The position numbers were made by a program, and so were the translations under genes. The notes beneath the pieces are model-generated. The model did not search any database, was not told the origin of the DNA, and saw only the letters and a program-made list of their open reading frames with translations. A stretch of DNA of 64,000 nt, from positions 1-64,000 of the forward strand of contig NZ_JAAEAA010000002.1 in the NCBI RefSeq assembly GCF_010119545.1. Reading direction: 5' to 3'. This stretch comes from Pontibacter fetidus. Its GTDB lineage: Bacteria > Bacteroidota > Bacteroidia > Cytophagales > Hymenobacteraceae. Of the stretch, positions 1-8,687 are shown piece after piece; the first letter of the stretch is position 1, and the number at the start of each line of letters is the position of its first letter.

Positions 1-55
1 CCCGAAGGCCTCACCTGAGCCTGAAAATGTGTACACCACAGCAGGTACATCAAAA

Positions 56-81
56 AACCTGTGAGCTAATGCCCACAGGTT
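56..81 (-). terminator. Hairpin terminator downstream of purA
   Basis: An 8-bp perfect stem (56-63 pairing with 74-81) with a 10-nt loop lies about 60 bases past the purA stop. Positions 52-57 are all A, so on the minus strand the stem is followed by a U run. This fits a factor-independent terminator for the rel-fur-STAS-purA cluster. Nothing else was seen in bases 1-141. Confidence 0.7.
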
Positions 82-141
82 CTCTAAAATCATCGTAAAA
101 CCTGTCAACTTATTTTAGGACGGGTCAATTATTATGCAAGC

Positions 142-1422
142 TTAAGCTTTTACGGCTTCTCTTTTCAGTGTACTCTTTCTATCCGGCCCTACTGAAACTA
201 TAGTTATCGGAACATTTAAATGAGACTCTATATAAGACAGGTAATTCTTGAATGCTTCAGGTAGTTCATCTATCGATTCTATTTTATTTAGGTCGACCCT
301 CCAGCCTGGCAATTCCTCATATATAGGCTCAATGTGCTCCTCCAAAGAATGTGGCAACTGATCTGTAATTTCTCCTGAGGCTAATTTATAGTGTGTACAA
401 ACTTTTATAGTCTCAAAGTCAGTAAGCACGTCTGCTTTCATCATGTTCAACTGCGTTACGCCATTCAGCATGATGCTATATTTTAAAGTAGGTAGGTCTA
501 CCCAACCACAACGACGTGGACGACCTGTAGTAGCACCGAACTCGCGTCCTGCTTTTCTGATTTCTTCTCCTACTTCATCCGAGAGTTCTGTTGGAAATGG
601 TCCGCTTCCCACACGCGTACAATATGCTTTAAAGATACCATACACTTCGCCAATGTATTTAGGTGCAACGCCTAAACCTGTGCAGGCACCTGCAACCATA
701 GTTGTAGATGATGTTACAAACGGATACGTTCCGAAATCTACATCCAGCAAAGATCCCTGGGCACCTTCAGCTAATATGCGCTTGCCCTCTTGCAGAGCAT
801 TATTAATCAGGTATTCGGTATCTGCCAGTTTCAACGTGCGCAAGTAGGCCACAGCTTCAAAGAATAACTCTTCCTGCTCACCTAAGTCCATGGTCTGGCC
901 ATAGAACTCTACCGTTTTGCGGTGGCGCTCTACTAGTCTATTATAGCGATCCTTAAAATCATCAGCCAGGATATCGCCAACTCGTAAGCCTACACGACCA
1001 ATTTTATCTTGGTAAGTTGGGCCTATACCTTTTAGTGTCGACCCGATCTTTCCGCTTCCTAAGGCTTCTTCTGATACTCTATCCAATACTTTGTGAGACG
1101 GAAGAATAAGGGAGGCTTTTTTAGAAATGTACAGATTAATGGATGCATCAACGCCGCGGTCCTGCAGCTTTGCCATCTCAGTGCGGAACACAATTGGATC
1201 GAGCACTACGCCGTTACCAATAATGTTCTGGATGTGCGGATGGAAAATACCGGAAGGGATCTGGTGAAGTACATGTTTGGTGCCTTCAAACTCTAACGTA
1301 TGTCCTGCATTAGGACCTCCCTGAAAACGGGCTACAATGTCATAGGTTGGTGCCAGTACGTCAACGATCTTGCCTTTGCCTTCGTCTCCCCACTGTAACC
1401 CTAATAAAATATCAACTGCCAT
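142..1422 (-). CDS. purA: Adenylosuccinate synthetase
   Basis: This cytosolic enzyme makes adenylosuccinate from IMP, aspartate and GTP, the first committed step from IMP to AMP. The 426-residue length is normal for the family. The N-terminal phosphate-binding motif QWGDEGKGK is at residues 10-18, with the catalytic Asp13 and His41 (in GPNAGHT) both present. Further family blocks are GSTLKGIGPTY, EGAQGSLLD and GATTGRPRRCGW. It is the last gene of a minus-strand cluster after a (p)ppGpp enzyme, a Fur-family regulator and a STAS protein, and only 7 bases separate it from the STAS gene. Family knowledge: PurA of E. coli is inhibited by ppGpp, so the neighbourhood with rel is suggestive. Identification is secure. 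Confidence 0.97.
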   Translation of the reverse strand: MAVDILLGLQWGDEGKGKIVDVLAPTYDIVARFQGGPNAGHTLEFEGTKHVLHQIPSGIFHPHIQNIIGNGVVLDPIVFRTEMAKLQDRGVDASINLYISKKASLILPSHKVLDRVSEEALGSGKIGSTLKGIGPTYQDKIGRVGLRVGDILADDFKDRYNRLVERHRKTVEFYGQTMDLGEQEELFFEAVAYLRTLKLADTEYLINNALQEGKRILAEGAQGSLLDVDFGTYPFVTSSTTMVAGACTGLGVAPKYIGEVYGIFKAYCTRVGSGPFPTELSDEVGEEIRKAGREFGATTGRPRRCGWVDLPTLKYSIMLNGVTQLNMMKADVLTDFETIKVCTHYKLASGEITDQLPHSLEEHIEPIYEELPGWRVDLNKIESIDELPEAFKNYLSYIESHLNVPITIVSVGPDRKSTLKREAVKA

Positions 1423-1429
1423 CTAATTG

Positions 1430-1780
1430 TTAGTAAATTGACTCTTTTAAGAACTGTGCTGCGTAATCGTCGTTTTCAGCAATCGTGAAAATAGCATTGA
1501 GCTTAGTAACGATCAGCAGTTTACGGATATGATCGGATGGCTTGATGAGCACCAGCTCACCGCCCCTGTTTCTGAATTTTGTAAGCAACGATACCAGTAC
1601 ACCCATTCCACTGCTATCCATGAACCTGACATTAGAAAGGTCAATAGCACAAAGCAAGGCTTTTCCGTCCTGTATTACGTCTACTTCCTCGATCATTTGC
1701 TGTGTATCTTTGCCGGCTACCAGGTCGCCCTCAAGCCGTACAAATAGCAAATCATCTTTAAGCTCTGTCTGGTACTTCAT
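1430..1780 (-). CDS. STAS-domain protein (anti-sigma factor antagonist-like)
   Basis: A single-domain STAS protein of 116 residues, like SpoIIAA/RsbV. These bind a switch kinase or anti-sigma factor, depending on phosphorylation of one serine. The phosphoacceptor block MDSSGMG is at residues 54-60, with Ser56/Ser57 the candidate site. The reading frame stays open 16 codons upstream, but the ATG at 1780 is preferred. GAGGAG lies 7 bases before it (inside the 3' end of the fur-type gene) and homology starts there. That gives a 23-base overlap with the upstream gene, so translation is probably coupled. No partner RsbW-type kinase is in the window, so the target is unknown. Confidence 0.85.
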   Translation of the reverse strand: MKYQTELKDDLLFVRLEGDLVAGKDTQQMIEEVDVIQDGKALLCAIDLSNVRFMDSSGMGVLVSLLTKFRNRGGELVLIKPSDHIRKLLIVTKLNAIFTIAENDDYAAQFLKESIY

Positions 1781-2252
1781 GTTTCTGCTCCTCGGTTGCT
1801 TTTTTAGCGCGGCAGTCGCCGCAAACACCGTAAAGGTTTAGAGAATGGTGCAAGATATGAAAATTTAACAGTTCGCCCACCATTGTTTGGATCTGATGTA
1901 CCCTTGGATCGCAAAATTCAACCACTTTATGGCACTCTGTACAGATCACATGGTCGTGCTGGCGGTACCCGTACGATTTTTCGTACTGTGCCAGGTTACG
2001 GCCAAACTGATGCTTGCTTACCAAATCGTTTTCTACCAGCAGGTCCAGGGTATTATACACAGTTGCCCGGCTCACGCGGTAGTTTTTGTTTTTCATACTT
2101 ATGTAAAGCGACTCCACATCAAAGTGACCGTCGCGCGAATAAATCTCCTCAAGTATAGCATAGCGCTCCGGTGTTTTGCGAAGCCCCTTGCTTTCGAGGT
2201 AAGCGGTAAAAATCTTCTTTACCTCTTCAAATTTTATAGGATTTAATGCCAT
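1758..2252 (-). CDS. Fur-family transcriptional regulator
   Basis: A Fur/PerR/Zur-type metal-responsive repressor of 164 residues. The N-terminal winged helix runs over about residues 10-85, with the recognition region [13 protein letters not shown] at 60-72. The dimerisation half carries HDHVICTEC and two structural zinc CxxC pairs (C104/C107 and C144/C147). The C-terminal tail after residue 150 is charged and not conserved. It sits between rel and the STAS gene, 27 bases after rel. Whether it senses iron, peroxide or zinc cannot be decided from sequence alone, so no specific symbol is given. Confidence 0.93.
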   Translation of the reverse strand: MALNPIKFEEVKKIFTAYLESKGLRKTPERYAILEEIYSRDGHFDVESLYISMKNKNYRVSRATVYNTLDLLVENDLVSKHQFGRNLAQYEKSYGYRQHDHVICTECHKVVEFCDPRVHQIQTMVGELLNFHILHHSLNLYGVCGDCRAKKATEEQKHEVPDRA

Positions 2253-2279
2253 ATTCTTTTTTATAGTTGGCTGCCTGTC

Positions 2280-4466
2280 TTAATCGAAACGCTCTACGGT
2301 AAGTATACCGTTCACTTTGCCCATCCGCTGTATCAGTTTATCCAGGTGGTCGGTATCGTTTACGAACACCATGATATTCCCTTCAAATATACCGTCGTGC
2401 GAATCTATAGTTATAGAGCGCATGTTTACCTTTAAGCTGTTGGAGATAATGCGTGTCAGGTCATTTACTAAACCGACCCTGTCGGTTCCTTTAATGCGGA
2501 TACCTGCCAGGAAAGCAAGTTCTTTCTGATCTGTCCATTTGGCGCGAACTATACGGTTACCATAGTTGGACATCAGTTCTATGGCCCGAAGGCAGTTGGT
2601 ACGGTGTATCTCAATATCGTCGTCGCCGGTCTCAAACCCAAACACATCATCGCCAGGTATCGGGTTACAGCAGCTGGATATCTTATAGTTCATGTTAGAG
2701 GTTTTCTCCCCTATCACCAACATATCAGAGTTTACGCCGCGTATTTTCTGCACTTCCCTGTCAAAACTTTTAGGGTCTAAGGTAGAGCTGCCTTTTTCGG
2801 CAGTGGCAGTAAAGATTACCTCTTTTATGTTTTTAGGGTCGATGTACCCGGTTGCCAGATGATAGTATAGATCCTGCACAGTAGGTACATTAAAGAAGGC
2901 CATCAGCTTGTTCAGGTTTGCCTGCGTATCAGCCATCTTTAACTGAGACAGGCGCTTATCCAGCAACACTTTACCTTGTTCTGATCTATGCTTACGCTCT
3001 TCCCGAAGGGCTTCTTTTATGCGTGCCCTGGCTTTTGATGTAACGGCATAGTTCAGCCATTCTTCGTTTGGCTTTTGTTTTTGAGATGTCAGGATCTCGA
3101 CCTGATCGCCGTTATATAACCTATAGCTTAGTGGCACCAGTTTTTGGTTAACCTTTGCACCCAGGCATTGCAGTCCTATCTGGCTATGTATCTCAAAAGC
3201 AAAATCCAAGGCAGTAGCTTTATCCGGAAGAATAATTAGCTCGCCTTTGGGTGTAAACACAAACACCTCTTCTACGAAAAGGTTTTTGCGGAACTCATCC
3301 ATAAACTCAAGGGCATTGCCGGTGTTGTTCTCCAGCATGTCGCGCACTTTGTTTATCCATTGTTCCAAGCCAGACTCTGAGCCAGGCCCATCTTTATACT
3401 TCCAGTGCGCTGCATATCCACGTTCTGCAATCTCATCCATACGCTTGGTGCGTATCTGTACTTCTACCCATTGCCCAGACTTACTCATTACCGTTGTGTG
3501 CAGCGATTCGTAGCCATTTGCTTTTGGTGTGTTTACCCAGTCGCGGAGGCGGTCCGGGTTAGGCTGGTAAAAGTCTGTAATGATAGAGTATACCTGCCAG
3601 CATGCAGCTTTTTCGTTTTCCAGCGGCACATCCAATATAATGCGTATCGCAAACAGGTCGTATACTTCCTCGAACGTAATGTTCTGTTTCTTTATCTTTT
3701 TAAGGATAGAGTAAATAGACTTAGGCCTGCCTTTAATATTGAATTTAAAGCCATGCTTATCCAGTTCCTCCTCTATTGGCGAAATAAAGTCTTTTATAAA
3801 TTTGCTGCGTGCACTGCGTGTCTGGCGGATCTTGTTGGAGATATCTTTATAAGTATCCGTGTCGGTATACTTTAAGTATAGGTCTTCCAGCTCCGATTTA
3901 ATAGCATACAAGCCCAGGCGGTGTGCCAACGGGGCATACAGGTACATGGTCTCAGACGCGATCTTGAGCTGCTTGTGGCGCGGCATGCTGTCCAGGGTAC
4001 GCATGTTGTGCAGGCGGTCGGCCAGCTTTATAAGTATAACCCGCACATCGTCGCTGAGGGTAAGCAGCATTTTACGGAAGTTCTCGGCCTGCTGCGAAGA
4101 GCCATAATCAAAAACACCCGAGATCTTTGTAAGCCCTTCAATGATACGCGCTACGCTTGGCCCGAAGTCACGCTCAATGTCTTCAATCTCCAGTTCAGTA
4201 TCTTCTACTACATCGTGCAGCAGTGCGGCAACTATAGATGTAGTACCCAAACCAATTTCTTCTACAGCAATCTGGGCGACTGCTATGGGGTGGTAAATAT
4301 AAGGCTCGCCAGATTTACGGCGCATATCTTTATGTGCCTCTACCGATGCATTAAAGGCCTTCTTTATTATTTTGGCATCATTATCCTTTAAGAAGGGTTT
4401 TGCGTGCCGAAGTAATCTTCTGTAAAGTCGTAAGATCTCTTTGCGTTCTGCTTCCGGATCGATCAT
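2280..4466 (-). CDS. rel: Bifunctional (p)ppGpp synthetase/hydrolase (RelA/SpoT homologue)
   Basis: The stringent-response enzyme that makes and degrades (p)ppGpp; 728 residues, the normal long RSH length. The hydrolase domain retains the HD pair in LLHDVVEDT (His84, Asp85), so hydrolase activity is expected. The synthetase domain carries TPKANGYESLHTTV and the EVQIRT...AAHWKYK block typical of RSH synthetases. A TGS domain (about residues 400-460, ATALDFAFEIHSQIG) and a C-terminal ACT domain (about 650-728) follow. It is the first gene of the minus-strand cluster with fur-type, STAS and purA genes. A good Bacteroidota promoter lies about 100 bases upstream. Confidence 0.96.
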   Translation of the reverse strand: MIDPEAERKEILRLYRRLLRHAKPFLKDNDAKIIKKAFNASVEAHKDMRRKSGEPYIYHPIAVAQIAVEEIGLGTTSIVAALLHDVVEDTELEIEDIERDFGPSVARIIEGLTKISGVFDYGSSQQAENFRKMLLTLSDDVRVILIKLADRLHNMRTLDSMPRHKQLKIASETMYLYAPLAHRLGLYAIKSELEDLYLKYTDTDTYKDISNKIRQTRSARSKFIKDFISPIEEELDKHGFKFNIKGRPKSIYSILKKIKKQNITFEEVYDLFAIRIILDVPLENEKAACWQVYSIITDFYQPNPDRLRDWVNTPKANGYESLHTTVMSKSGQWVEVQIRTKRMDEIAERGYAAHWKYKDGPGSESGLEQWINKVRDMLENNTGNALEFMDEFRKNLFVEEVFVFTPKGELIILPDKATALDFAFEIHSQIGLQCLGAKVNQKLVPLSYRLYNGDQVEILTSQKQKPNEEWLNYAVTSKARARIKEALREERKHRSEQGKVLLDKRLSQLKMADTQANLNKLMAFFNVPTVQDLYYHLATGYIDPKNIKEVIFTATAEKGSSTLDPKSFDREVQKIRGVNSDMLVIGEKTSNMNYKISSCCNPIPGDDVFGFETGDDDIEIHRTNCLRAIELMSNYGNRIVRAKWTDQKELAFLAGIRIKGTDRVGLVNDLTRIISNSLKVNMRSITIDSHDGIFEGNIMVFVNDTDHLDKLIQRMGKVNGILTVERFD

Positions 4467-4563
4467 AGTACTATGTAGGGTATCAGAAAAAGCGGGTATC
4501 CACTATGCAGGCGTACACACTTTACTTATATATGTATAAAACAGCAGTAGCCATACTAAGTTT

Positions 4564-4593
4564 CAAATATACAGGATAAAAAGCTGCTTTCAA
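4564..4593 (-). promoter_or_regulatory. Bacteroidota promoter for rel
   Basis: Read on the minus strand, TTG (4593-4591) is followed after exactly 19 bases by TATATTTG (4571-4564), matching the Bacteroidota -33/-7 consensus TTG-N19-TAnnTTTG. Expected transcription start is near 4558, giving a leader of about 90 bases before the rel ATG at 4466. Confidence 0.75.
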
Positions 4594-4781
4594 TAGCGCC
4601 TTTTAAAAGCTGCCAACTATCGCTACAAACACGAATACAAACCTGCAGTTGAAAGTCGGGCTAGGTTATGGTTTACAACACTACAGCGCCACTGGTAAAA
4701 ATAATTTACGATCTAAATAAAACATACTTAAGCCGTTACCTATAACCCCTGAAAAAATATTGACTTTTTTTTGAGGCAGGT

Positions 4782-4812
4782 ATTGCAAATAAGAATCTGC
4801 GTTGTAATTTTG
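4782..4812 (+). promoter_or_regulatory. Bacteroidota promoter for tRNA-Leu (and possibly tig)
   Basis: ATTG (4782-4785), a 19-base spacer and TAATTTTG (4805-4812) match the consensus fully. The predicted start is about 20-25 bases ahead of the mature tRNA 5' end at 4842. Transcription could run on into trigger factor. Confidence 0.8.
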
Positions 4813-4841
4813 CATCATCATTACAAACAAGCACACATTAT

Positions 4842-4923
4842 GCGGATGTGGCGAAATTGGTAGACGCACTAGACTTAGGATCTAGCGCTGCGAGGCATGG
4901 GGGTTCGAGTCCCTCCATCCGCA
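4842..4923 (+). tRNA. tRNA-Leu (anticodon UAG)
   Basis: An 82-base tRNA ending at the discriminator A4923. The acceptor stem pairs 4842-4848 with 4916-4922. The anticodon stem is CTAGA (4869-4873) with TCTAG (4881-4885), and the loop CTTAGGA puts the anticodon TAG at 4876-4878. A long variable arm and the T-arm GGTTCGAGTCC identify a class II leucine tRNA. The 3' CCA is not encoded. Read as protein it gives the familiar false MAKLVDALDLG frame. Confidence 0.95.
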
Positions 4924-4933
4924 CAACACAAAT

Positions 4934-4961
4934 AAACCCTCAGCAGTCATGTTGGGGGTTT
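4934..4961 (+). terminator. Weak hairpin between tRNA-Leu and tig
   Basis: Nine-pair stem (4934-4942 with 4953-4961, one G-U) with a 10-base loop just after the tRNA, followed by only a few T residues. It may end part of the tRNA transcript, with read-through supplying tig, for which no separate promoter was seen. Confidence 0.45.
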
Positions 4962-4998
4962 GTTATTACTGGATGTACCAAATTAAAAAATTATAGCC

Positions 4999-6321
4999 TT
5001 GAATATTACATTAAACCAAACCGACAGCACAAATGCGCAACTGAAGGTGGCTCTGGAAGAAGCAGATTACGCTTCTAAAGTTGACCAGCAGGTAAAAGAA
5101 TTTAGCAAAAAAGCACAGATCAAAGGTTTCAGACCTGGTAAAGTGCCTGCCGGACTTGTTAAGAAAATGTACGGCAAGAGCATCCTGGTAGAGCAAATCA
5201 ACAAATTGCTTCAGGAAGAAATCTCTAAGTATATTAAAGATAACGATGTAAAGCTACTGGGCGAGCCACTTCCGGAGCCAAGCCAGGCTGAGATTGACTG
5301 GGACAACCAGAAAGATTTCGAATTCACGTATGCAGTTGGTTTACTTCCTGCTTTTAACCTTCCGCTGGATAAGAGCGTAGAGGGTTACGCAGTTGAGGTT
5401 GACCAGAAAACAATTGACGAAGCTTACGAAAACATCAAGCGCCAGTTCGGTAAAACCACTAACCCTGAAACATCTGAAGAAGGTGACTTTATTTATGGTG
5501 ATCTGAAGCAGGTTGATGGTGAGTTTGAGTCAAAAACACTTATCCCTACTAACCGTGTAGTGGCTGGCAAAGAGCAGTTTATCGGTGTTAAAGCAGGTGA
5601 TGTTGTTAAATTCGATATCCGTAAGGCTTTCGGTGATGACAATGCAGCCCTTGCACACGTAACCGGTTTAAGCAAAGAAGTAACTGCTGACCTGAACGGC
5701 GAATTTGAATTTACAGTAGAGAAAATCAACCGCACAGAAGAAGCTGAACTGAACCAAGAACTTTTCGATAAACTTTTTGGTAAAGATGCAGTAACTACGC
5801 AGGAAGACTTTGATGCCAAGATCCGTGAGACGATCAAAGAGAACTACGACCGTGAAGCTGATAACGTGCTTAACCGCAACATCATCGATACACTGGTTGA
5901 TAACCTGAACATCGAACTACCGGCTGACTTCTTTAAGCGTTGGTTACAGGTTACAAACGAAGGCCGTTTAACTACGGAGCAGATCGAAGAGAACTTTGAC
6001 AAATACACCAAGGAGTTGAAGTGGTCGATGATCAAGAACAAGGTTGTGGAAGAGAACGAGCTGAAAGTTACGAACGAAGAGGTAGTAAACAGCACGAAGG
6101 AGAAGATGATGGCGCAGTTCAACATGCCGGAAATTCCTGAGGAGCTTGCTGAAAGCATGAATAACTATGCACAGCAGTACCTGCAGCAGGACAACGGCCG
6201 TAACTATATTAACGAGTACGAGCAGCTACTGGCCGAGAAGGTGCTTGCTAAACTAAAAGAAAAGATGACTGTTGTAGAGAAAACCATCTCTACAGAGGAC
6301 TTCAAAAACTTATCGTTCTAA
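4999..6321 (+). CDS. tig: Trigger factor (ribosome-associated chaperone)
   Basis: A chaperone that binds the ribosome exit tunnel and nascent chains, with a prolyl-isomerase domain. It is 440 residues long. The ribosome-binding signature GFRPGKVP is at residues 43-50; an FKBP-like domain spans about 150-240 and the helical chaperone domain follows. The start is TTG at 4999. Bacteroidota trigger factors begin with the same MNITL stretch and no in-frame ATG lies nearby, so TTG initiation looks real. It is followed by clpP and clpX, a conserved bacterial order. The gene has none of the CTATAG palindromes so common elsewhere in the window. Confidence 0.95.
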   Translation: MNITLNQTDSTNAQLKVALEEADYASKVDQQVKEFSKKAQIKGFRPGKVPAGLVKKMYGKSILVEQINKLLQEEISKYIKDNDVKLLGEPLPEPSQAEIDWDNQKDFEFTYAVGLLPAFNLPLDKSVEGYAVEVDQKTIDEAYENIKRQFGKTTNPETSEEGDFIYGDLKQVDGEFESKTLIPTNRVVAGKEQFIGVKAGDVVKFDIRKAFGDDNAALAHVTGLSKEVTADLNGEFEFTVEKINRTEEAELNQELFDKLFGKDAVTTQEDFDAKIRETIKENYDREADNVLNRNIIDTLVDNLNIELPADFFKRWLQVTNEGRLTTEQIEENFDKYTKELKWSMIKNKVVEENELKVTNEEVVNSTKEKMMAQFNMPEIPEELAESMNNYAQQYLQQDNGRNYINEYEQLLAEKVLAKLKEKMTVVEKTISTEDFKNLSF

Positions 6322-6345
6322 AAAACGATTAAGTAATATATTATC

Positions 6346-6378
6346 AAAAAAGTCCTTTAGTTTTTAAAGGACTTTTTT
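6346..6378 (+). terminator. Terminator after tig
   Basis: A perfect 14-bp stem (6346-6359 with 6365-6378) with a 5-base loop and T-rich 3' arm lies 25 bases past the tig stop. The clpP -7 element begins at the last base of this stem. Confidence 0.85.
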
Positions 6379-6385
6379 ATTTTTG
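6378..6385 (+). promoter_or_regulatory. -7 element for clpP
   Basis: TATTTTTG matches TAnnTTTG and lies 23 bases before the clpP ATG. No clear TTG sits 19 bases upstream, where the tig terminator stem is. Promoter and terminator therefore overlap. Confidence 0.5.
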
Positions 6386-6408
6386 ACAAAACCGTAACAC
6401 AAACAACT

Positions 6409-7110
6409 ATGATGTTTAACAAAGACGAGTTCCGTAAATTCGCTGTAAAAGGCCAGGGCCTGAGCGGACTGGGCGTAGACCAATATATCCATCACATAGA
6501 AGGTAAGGCAATGCACAACATCGAGAGCATGACGCGCTCGGTAATTGAAGAACGCCCTACCAACTTCCGTGAGATCGACGTTTTCTCGCGACTGATCATG
6601 GACCGCATTATTTTCCTGGGCACACAGGTAGATGATTTTATCGCGAATATCATCACAGCCCAGTTACTGTTCCTGGAGTCAGCTGACGCGAAAAAGGACA
6701 TTCTGTTATATATTAACTCGCCGGGTGGCTCAGTGTATGCTGGTCTGGGTATTTACGATACCATGCAGTATGTAAACCCTGATGTAGCTACAATTTGTAC
6801 AGGTCTGGCTGCCAGTATGGGTGCCGTGTTGCTGGCAGGTGGTGCTAAAGACAAGCGTTCTGCTTTGCCACATGCCCGCGTTATGATTCACCAGCCAATG
6901 GGTGGTGCACAAGGCCAGGCCACCGATATCGAGATAACAGCCCGTGAGATCCTGAAACTGAAGAAAGAGCTTTACGAGATCCTGGCGCAGCACTCAGGCA
7001 AATCGTACCAGGATATTTACGATAACTCGGAGCGTGACTACTGGATGCGTGCCGAAGAAGCAAAAGAGTTTGGTCTGATTGACGAAGTGCTGACCCGTAA
7101 GAAACAGTAA
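6409..7110 (+). CDS. clpP: ATP-dependent Clp protease proteolytic subunit
   Basis: The serine peptidase that forms the double-heptamer chamber and degrades substrates unfolded by ClpX (encoded next) or ClpA/ClpC. It is 233 residues, somewhat longer than E. coli ClpP because of a roughly 45-residue N-terminal extension. The catalytic triad is complete: Ser136 in GLAASMGA, His161 in VMIHQPMGG and Asp210 in SERDYWM. The two adjacent ATGs at 6409 and 6412 cannot be told apart. The extension resembles that of other Bacteroidota ClpP proteins, and processing of it is possible but not shown. A strong terminator follows, so clpP and clpX are probably separate transcripts. Confidence 0.96.
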   Translation: MMFNKDEFRKFAVKGQGLSGLGVDQYIHHIEGKAMHNIESMTRSVIEERPTNFREIDVFSRLIMDRIIFLGTQVDDFIANIITAQLLFLESADAKKDILLYINSPGGSVYAGLGIYDTMQYVNPDVATICTGLAASMGAVLLAGGAKDKRSALPHARVMIHQPMGGAQGQATDIEITAREILKLKKELYEILAQHSGKSYQDIYDNSERDYWMRAEEAKEFGLIDEVLTRKKQ

Positions 7111-7134
7111 CCTTTAAGGGGTAACTCTAAGTAT

Positions 7135-7162
7135 AAACCCACTCCGTTGCCGGAGTGGGTTT
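7135..7162 (+). terminator. Terminator after clpP
   Basis: Perfect 12-bp stem (7135-7146 with 7151-7162), loop TTGC, GC-rich centre and a T-rich 3' flank, 25 bases after the clpP stop. Confidence 0.88.
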
Positions 7163-7463
7163 TATGTTTTCTGCGGTTTAAAACAGGGTCTGGAAGAGAA
7201 GCAACTATAGCCTTAGCTGAAAAGTGAAAGAAAGCCAAACAATTTATCAACAGGGCTGTGTGGATACCTTGCAACTATAGCTTGTTGATTATCAGCAACT
7301 TAATTTAAAATATAGTAATATAAATTCTTTAATTTATAGGCATATTTTTAGGTATAAGTGCAGGCTTTGTTAAATTTTTTATGTTTTATTAAACTTCCAA
7401 TTTTGTACCTTTGTTTTGAGCGAGGAAATATTCGCTCCTAATTCCCCGGAACAACTTAAACTT
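7163..7463. other. clpP-clpX intergenic region and clpX leader
   Basis: About 300 bases with no gene. It contains two CTATAG palindromes (near 7205 and 7275), an AT-rich tract (7300-7400) and the clpX promoter at 7406-7413. The antisense frame at 7038-7274 is not protein-like. Confidence 0.6.
7406..7413 (+). promoter_or_regulatory. -7 element for clpX
   Basis: TACCTTTG fits TAnnTTTG exactly. The expected start point near 7419 falls after the in-frame TTG at 7416, which argues against that codon and for the ATG at 7464. Confidence 0.65.
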
Positions 7464-8687
7464 ATGGCTGAGATTACGTGCTCATTTTGTGGCAAAAACA
7501 AGAAGGATGTATCAGTAATGATCTCCGGTATAAACGCGCACATCTGCGACAGATGTATCGGACAGGCACAACAGATACTGAACGAAGAGAATAAGATCAG
7601 AGCCAGCAGTCGCAGCCCTAAGTTTAATTTAATGAAACCGCGGGAGATGAAGCAATATCTGGATCAGTTTGTGGTTGGCCAGGATGATGCGAAGAAGGTA
7701 ATGTCTGTAGCGGTGTATAACCATTACAAGCGCCTGATGCAGCACAGCGAGAACGAGGATGTAGTGATCGAGAAATCGAACATTATAATGGTAGGCGAAA
7801 CCGGTACAGGTAAAACCTACCTGGCCCGTATGATGGCCGGTATTCTGCAGGTTCCTTTCTGTATTGCCGATGCTACTGTACTTACTGAGGCTGGTTACGT
7901 AGGCGAAGATGTAGAAAGCATACTGACCCGTTTATTGCAGGCCGCTGACTACAATGTAGAAGCTGCTGAACGTGGTATAGTTTATATTGATGAGATTGAC
8001 AAGATTGCCCGTAAGAGCGATAACCCATCTATAACCCGTGATGTGAGCGGCGAAGGTGTGCAGCAGGCCCTGCTTAAGTTACTGGAAGGTACGGTAGTAA
8101 ACGTGCCACCACAGGGTGGACGCAAGCACCCGGAACAGAAAATGATTACGGTAAACACAGAAAACATCCTGTTTATTTGTGGTGGCGCCTTTGTAGGTAT
8201 CGACAGACTGATCAAAAACCGTTTGAACACCCGCCCAATTGGTTTCTCTAAATCGAAGCAGGATGATAACGAAGAAGGTGAAAACTTCCTGAAATACCTG
8301 TCGGCGCAAGACCTGAAAAACTTTGGCCTGATACCGGAGTTGATCGGACGTTTGCCTGTACTTACGCACCTTGACCCGCTTGATAAAGAAACCCTGAGAT
8401 TGATACTTCTGGAGCCTAAGAATTCTATCGTGAAGCAGTACAAGCGCCTGTTTGAGATGGAAAACATTAACCTGAGCTTCGATGAAAGTGCATTGGAATA
8501 TATCGTTGAGAAAGCTGCTGAATATAAACTTGGTGCCCGTGGTCTGCGTTCTATCTGCGAAGGCATTATGACAGATGCCATGTTTGACCTGCCATCTGAA
8601 GAAGGAACACACGACCTGCTTATTACCGGTGATTATGCCCGTGAGAAGTTCGAGAAATCAAGCTTAAAGCAGTTGAAAGTGGCTTAA
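7464..8687 (+). CDS. clpX: ATP-dependent Clp protease ATP-binding subunit ClpX
   Basis: The AAA+ unfoldase partner of ClpP, 407 residues from ATG 7464. An open frame reaches a TTG at 7416, but that codon overlaps the promoter, so the shorter start is chosen. The N-terminal zinc-binding domain has CSFC and CDRC pairs. The AAA+ core has Walker A GETGTGKT, the pore loop GYVGED, Walker B VYIDEIDK and the ClpX block [13 protein letters not shown]. The RKH loop (GGRKHPEQ) is present, as is the IGF loop (RPIGFSKSK) that docks on ClpP. All functional loops are intact, so a working ClpXP is expected with the preceding gene. Confidence 0.96.
   Translation: MAEITCSFCGKNKKDVSVMISGINAHICDRCIGQAQQILNEENKIRASSRSPKFNLMKPREMKQYLDQFVVGQDDAKKVMSVAVYNHYKRLMQHSENEDVVIEKSNIIMVGETGTGKTYLARMMAGILQVPFCIADATVLTEAGYVGEDVESILTRLLQAADYNVEAAERGIVYIDEIDKIARKSDNPSITRDVSGEGVQQALLKLLEGTVVNVPPQGGRKHPEQKMITVNTENILFICGGAFVGIDRLIKNRLNTRPIGFSKSKQDDNEEGENFLKYLSAQDLKNFGLIPELIGRLPVLTHLDPLDKETLRLILLEPKNSIVKQYKRLFEMENINLSFDESALEYIVEKAAEYKLGARGLRSICEGIMTDAMFDLPSEEGTHDLLITGDYAREKFEKSSLKQLKVA

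Larger units (their letters stand above)
4467..4841. other. Divergent intergenic region between rel and tRNA-Leu
   Basis: No credible gene. The 375 bases hold one promoter per direction (4564-4593 on minus for rel, 4782-4812 on plus for the tRNA), and are AT-rich from 4690 to 4830. A 62-codon minus frame at 4681-4869 runs into the tRNA and was discarded. Confidence 0.7.

Noticed and set aside
4848..5078. 76-codon frame starting MAKLVDALDLG
   Set aside because: It is the translation of the tRNA-Leu gene running into the next gene; the tRNA fold is clear.
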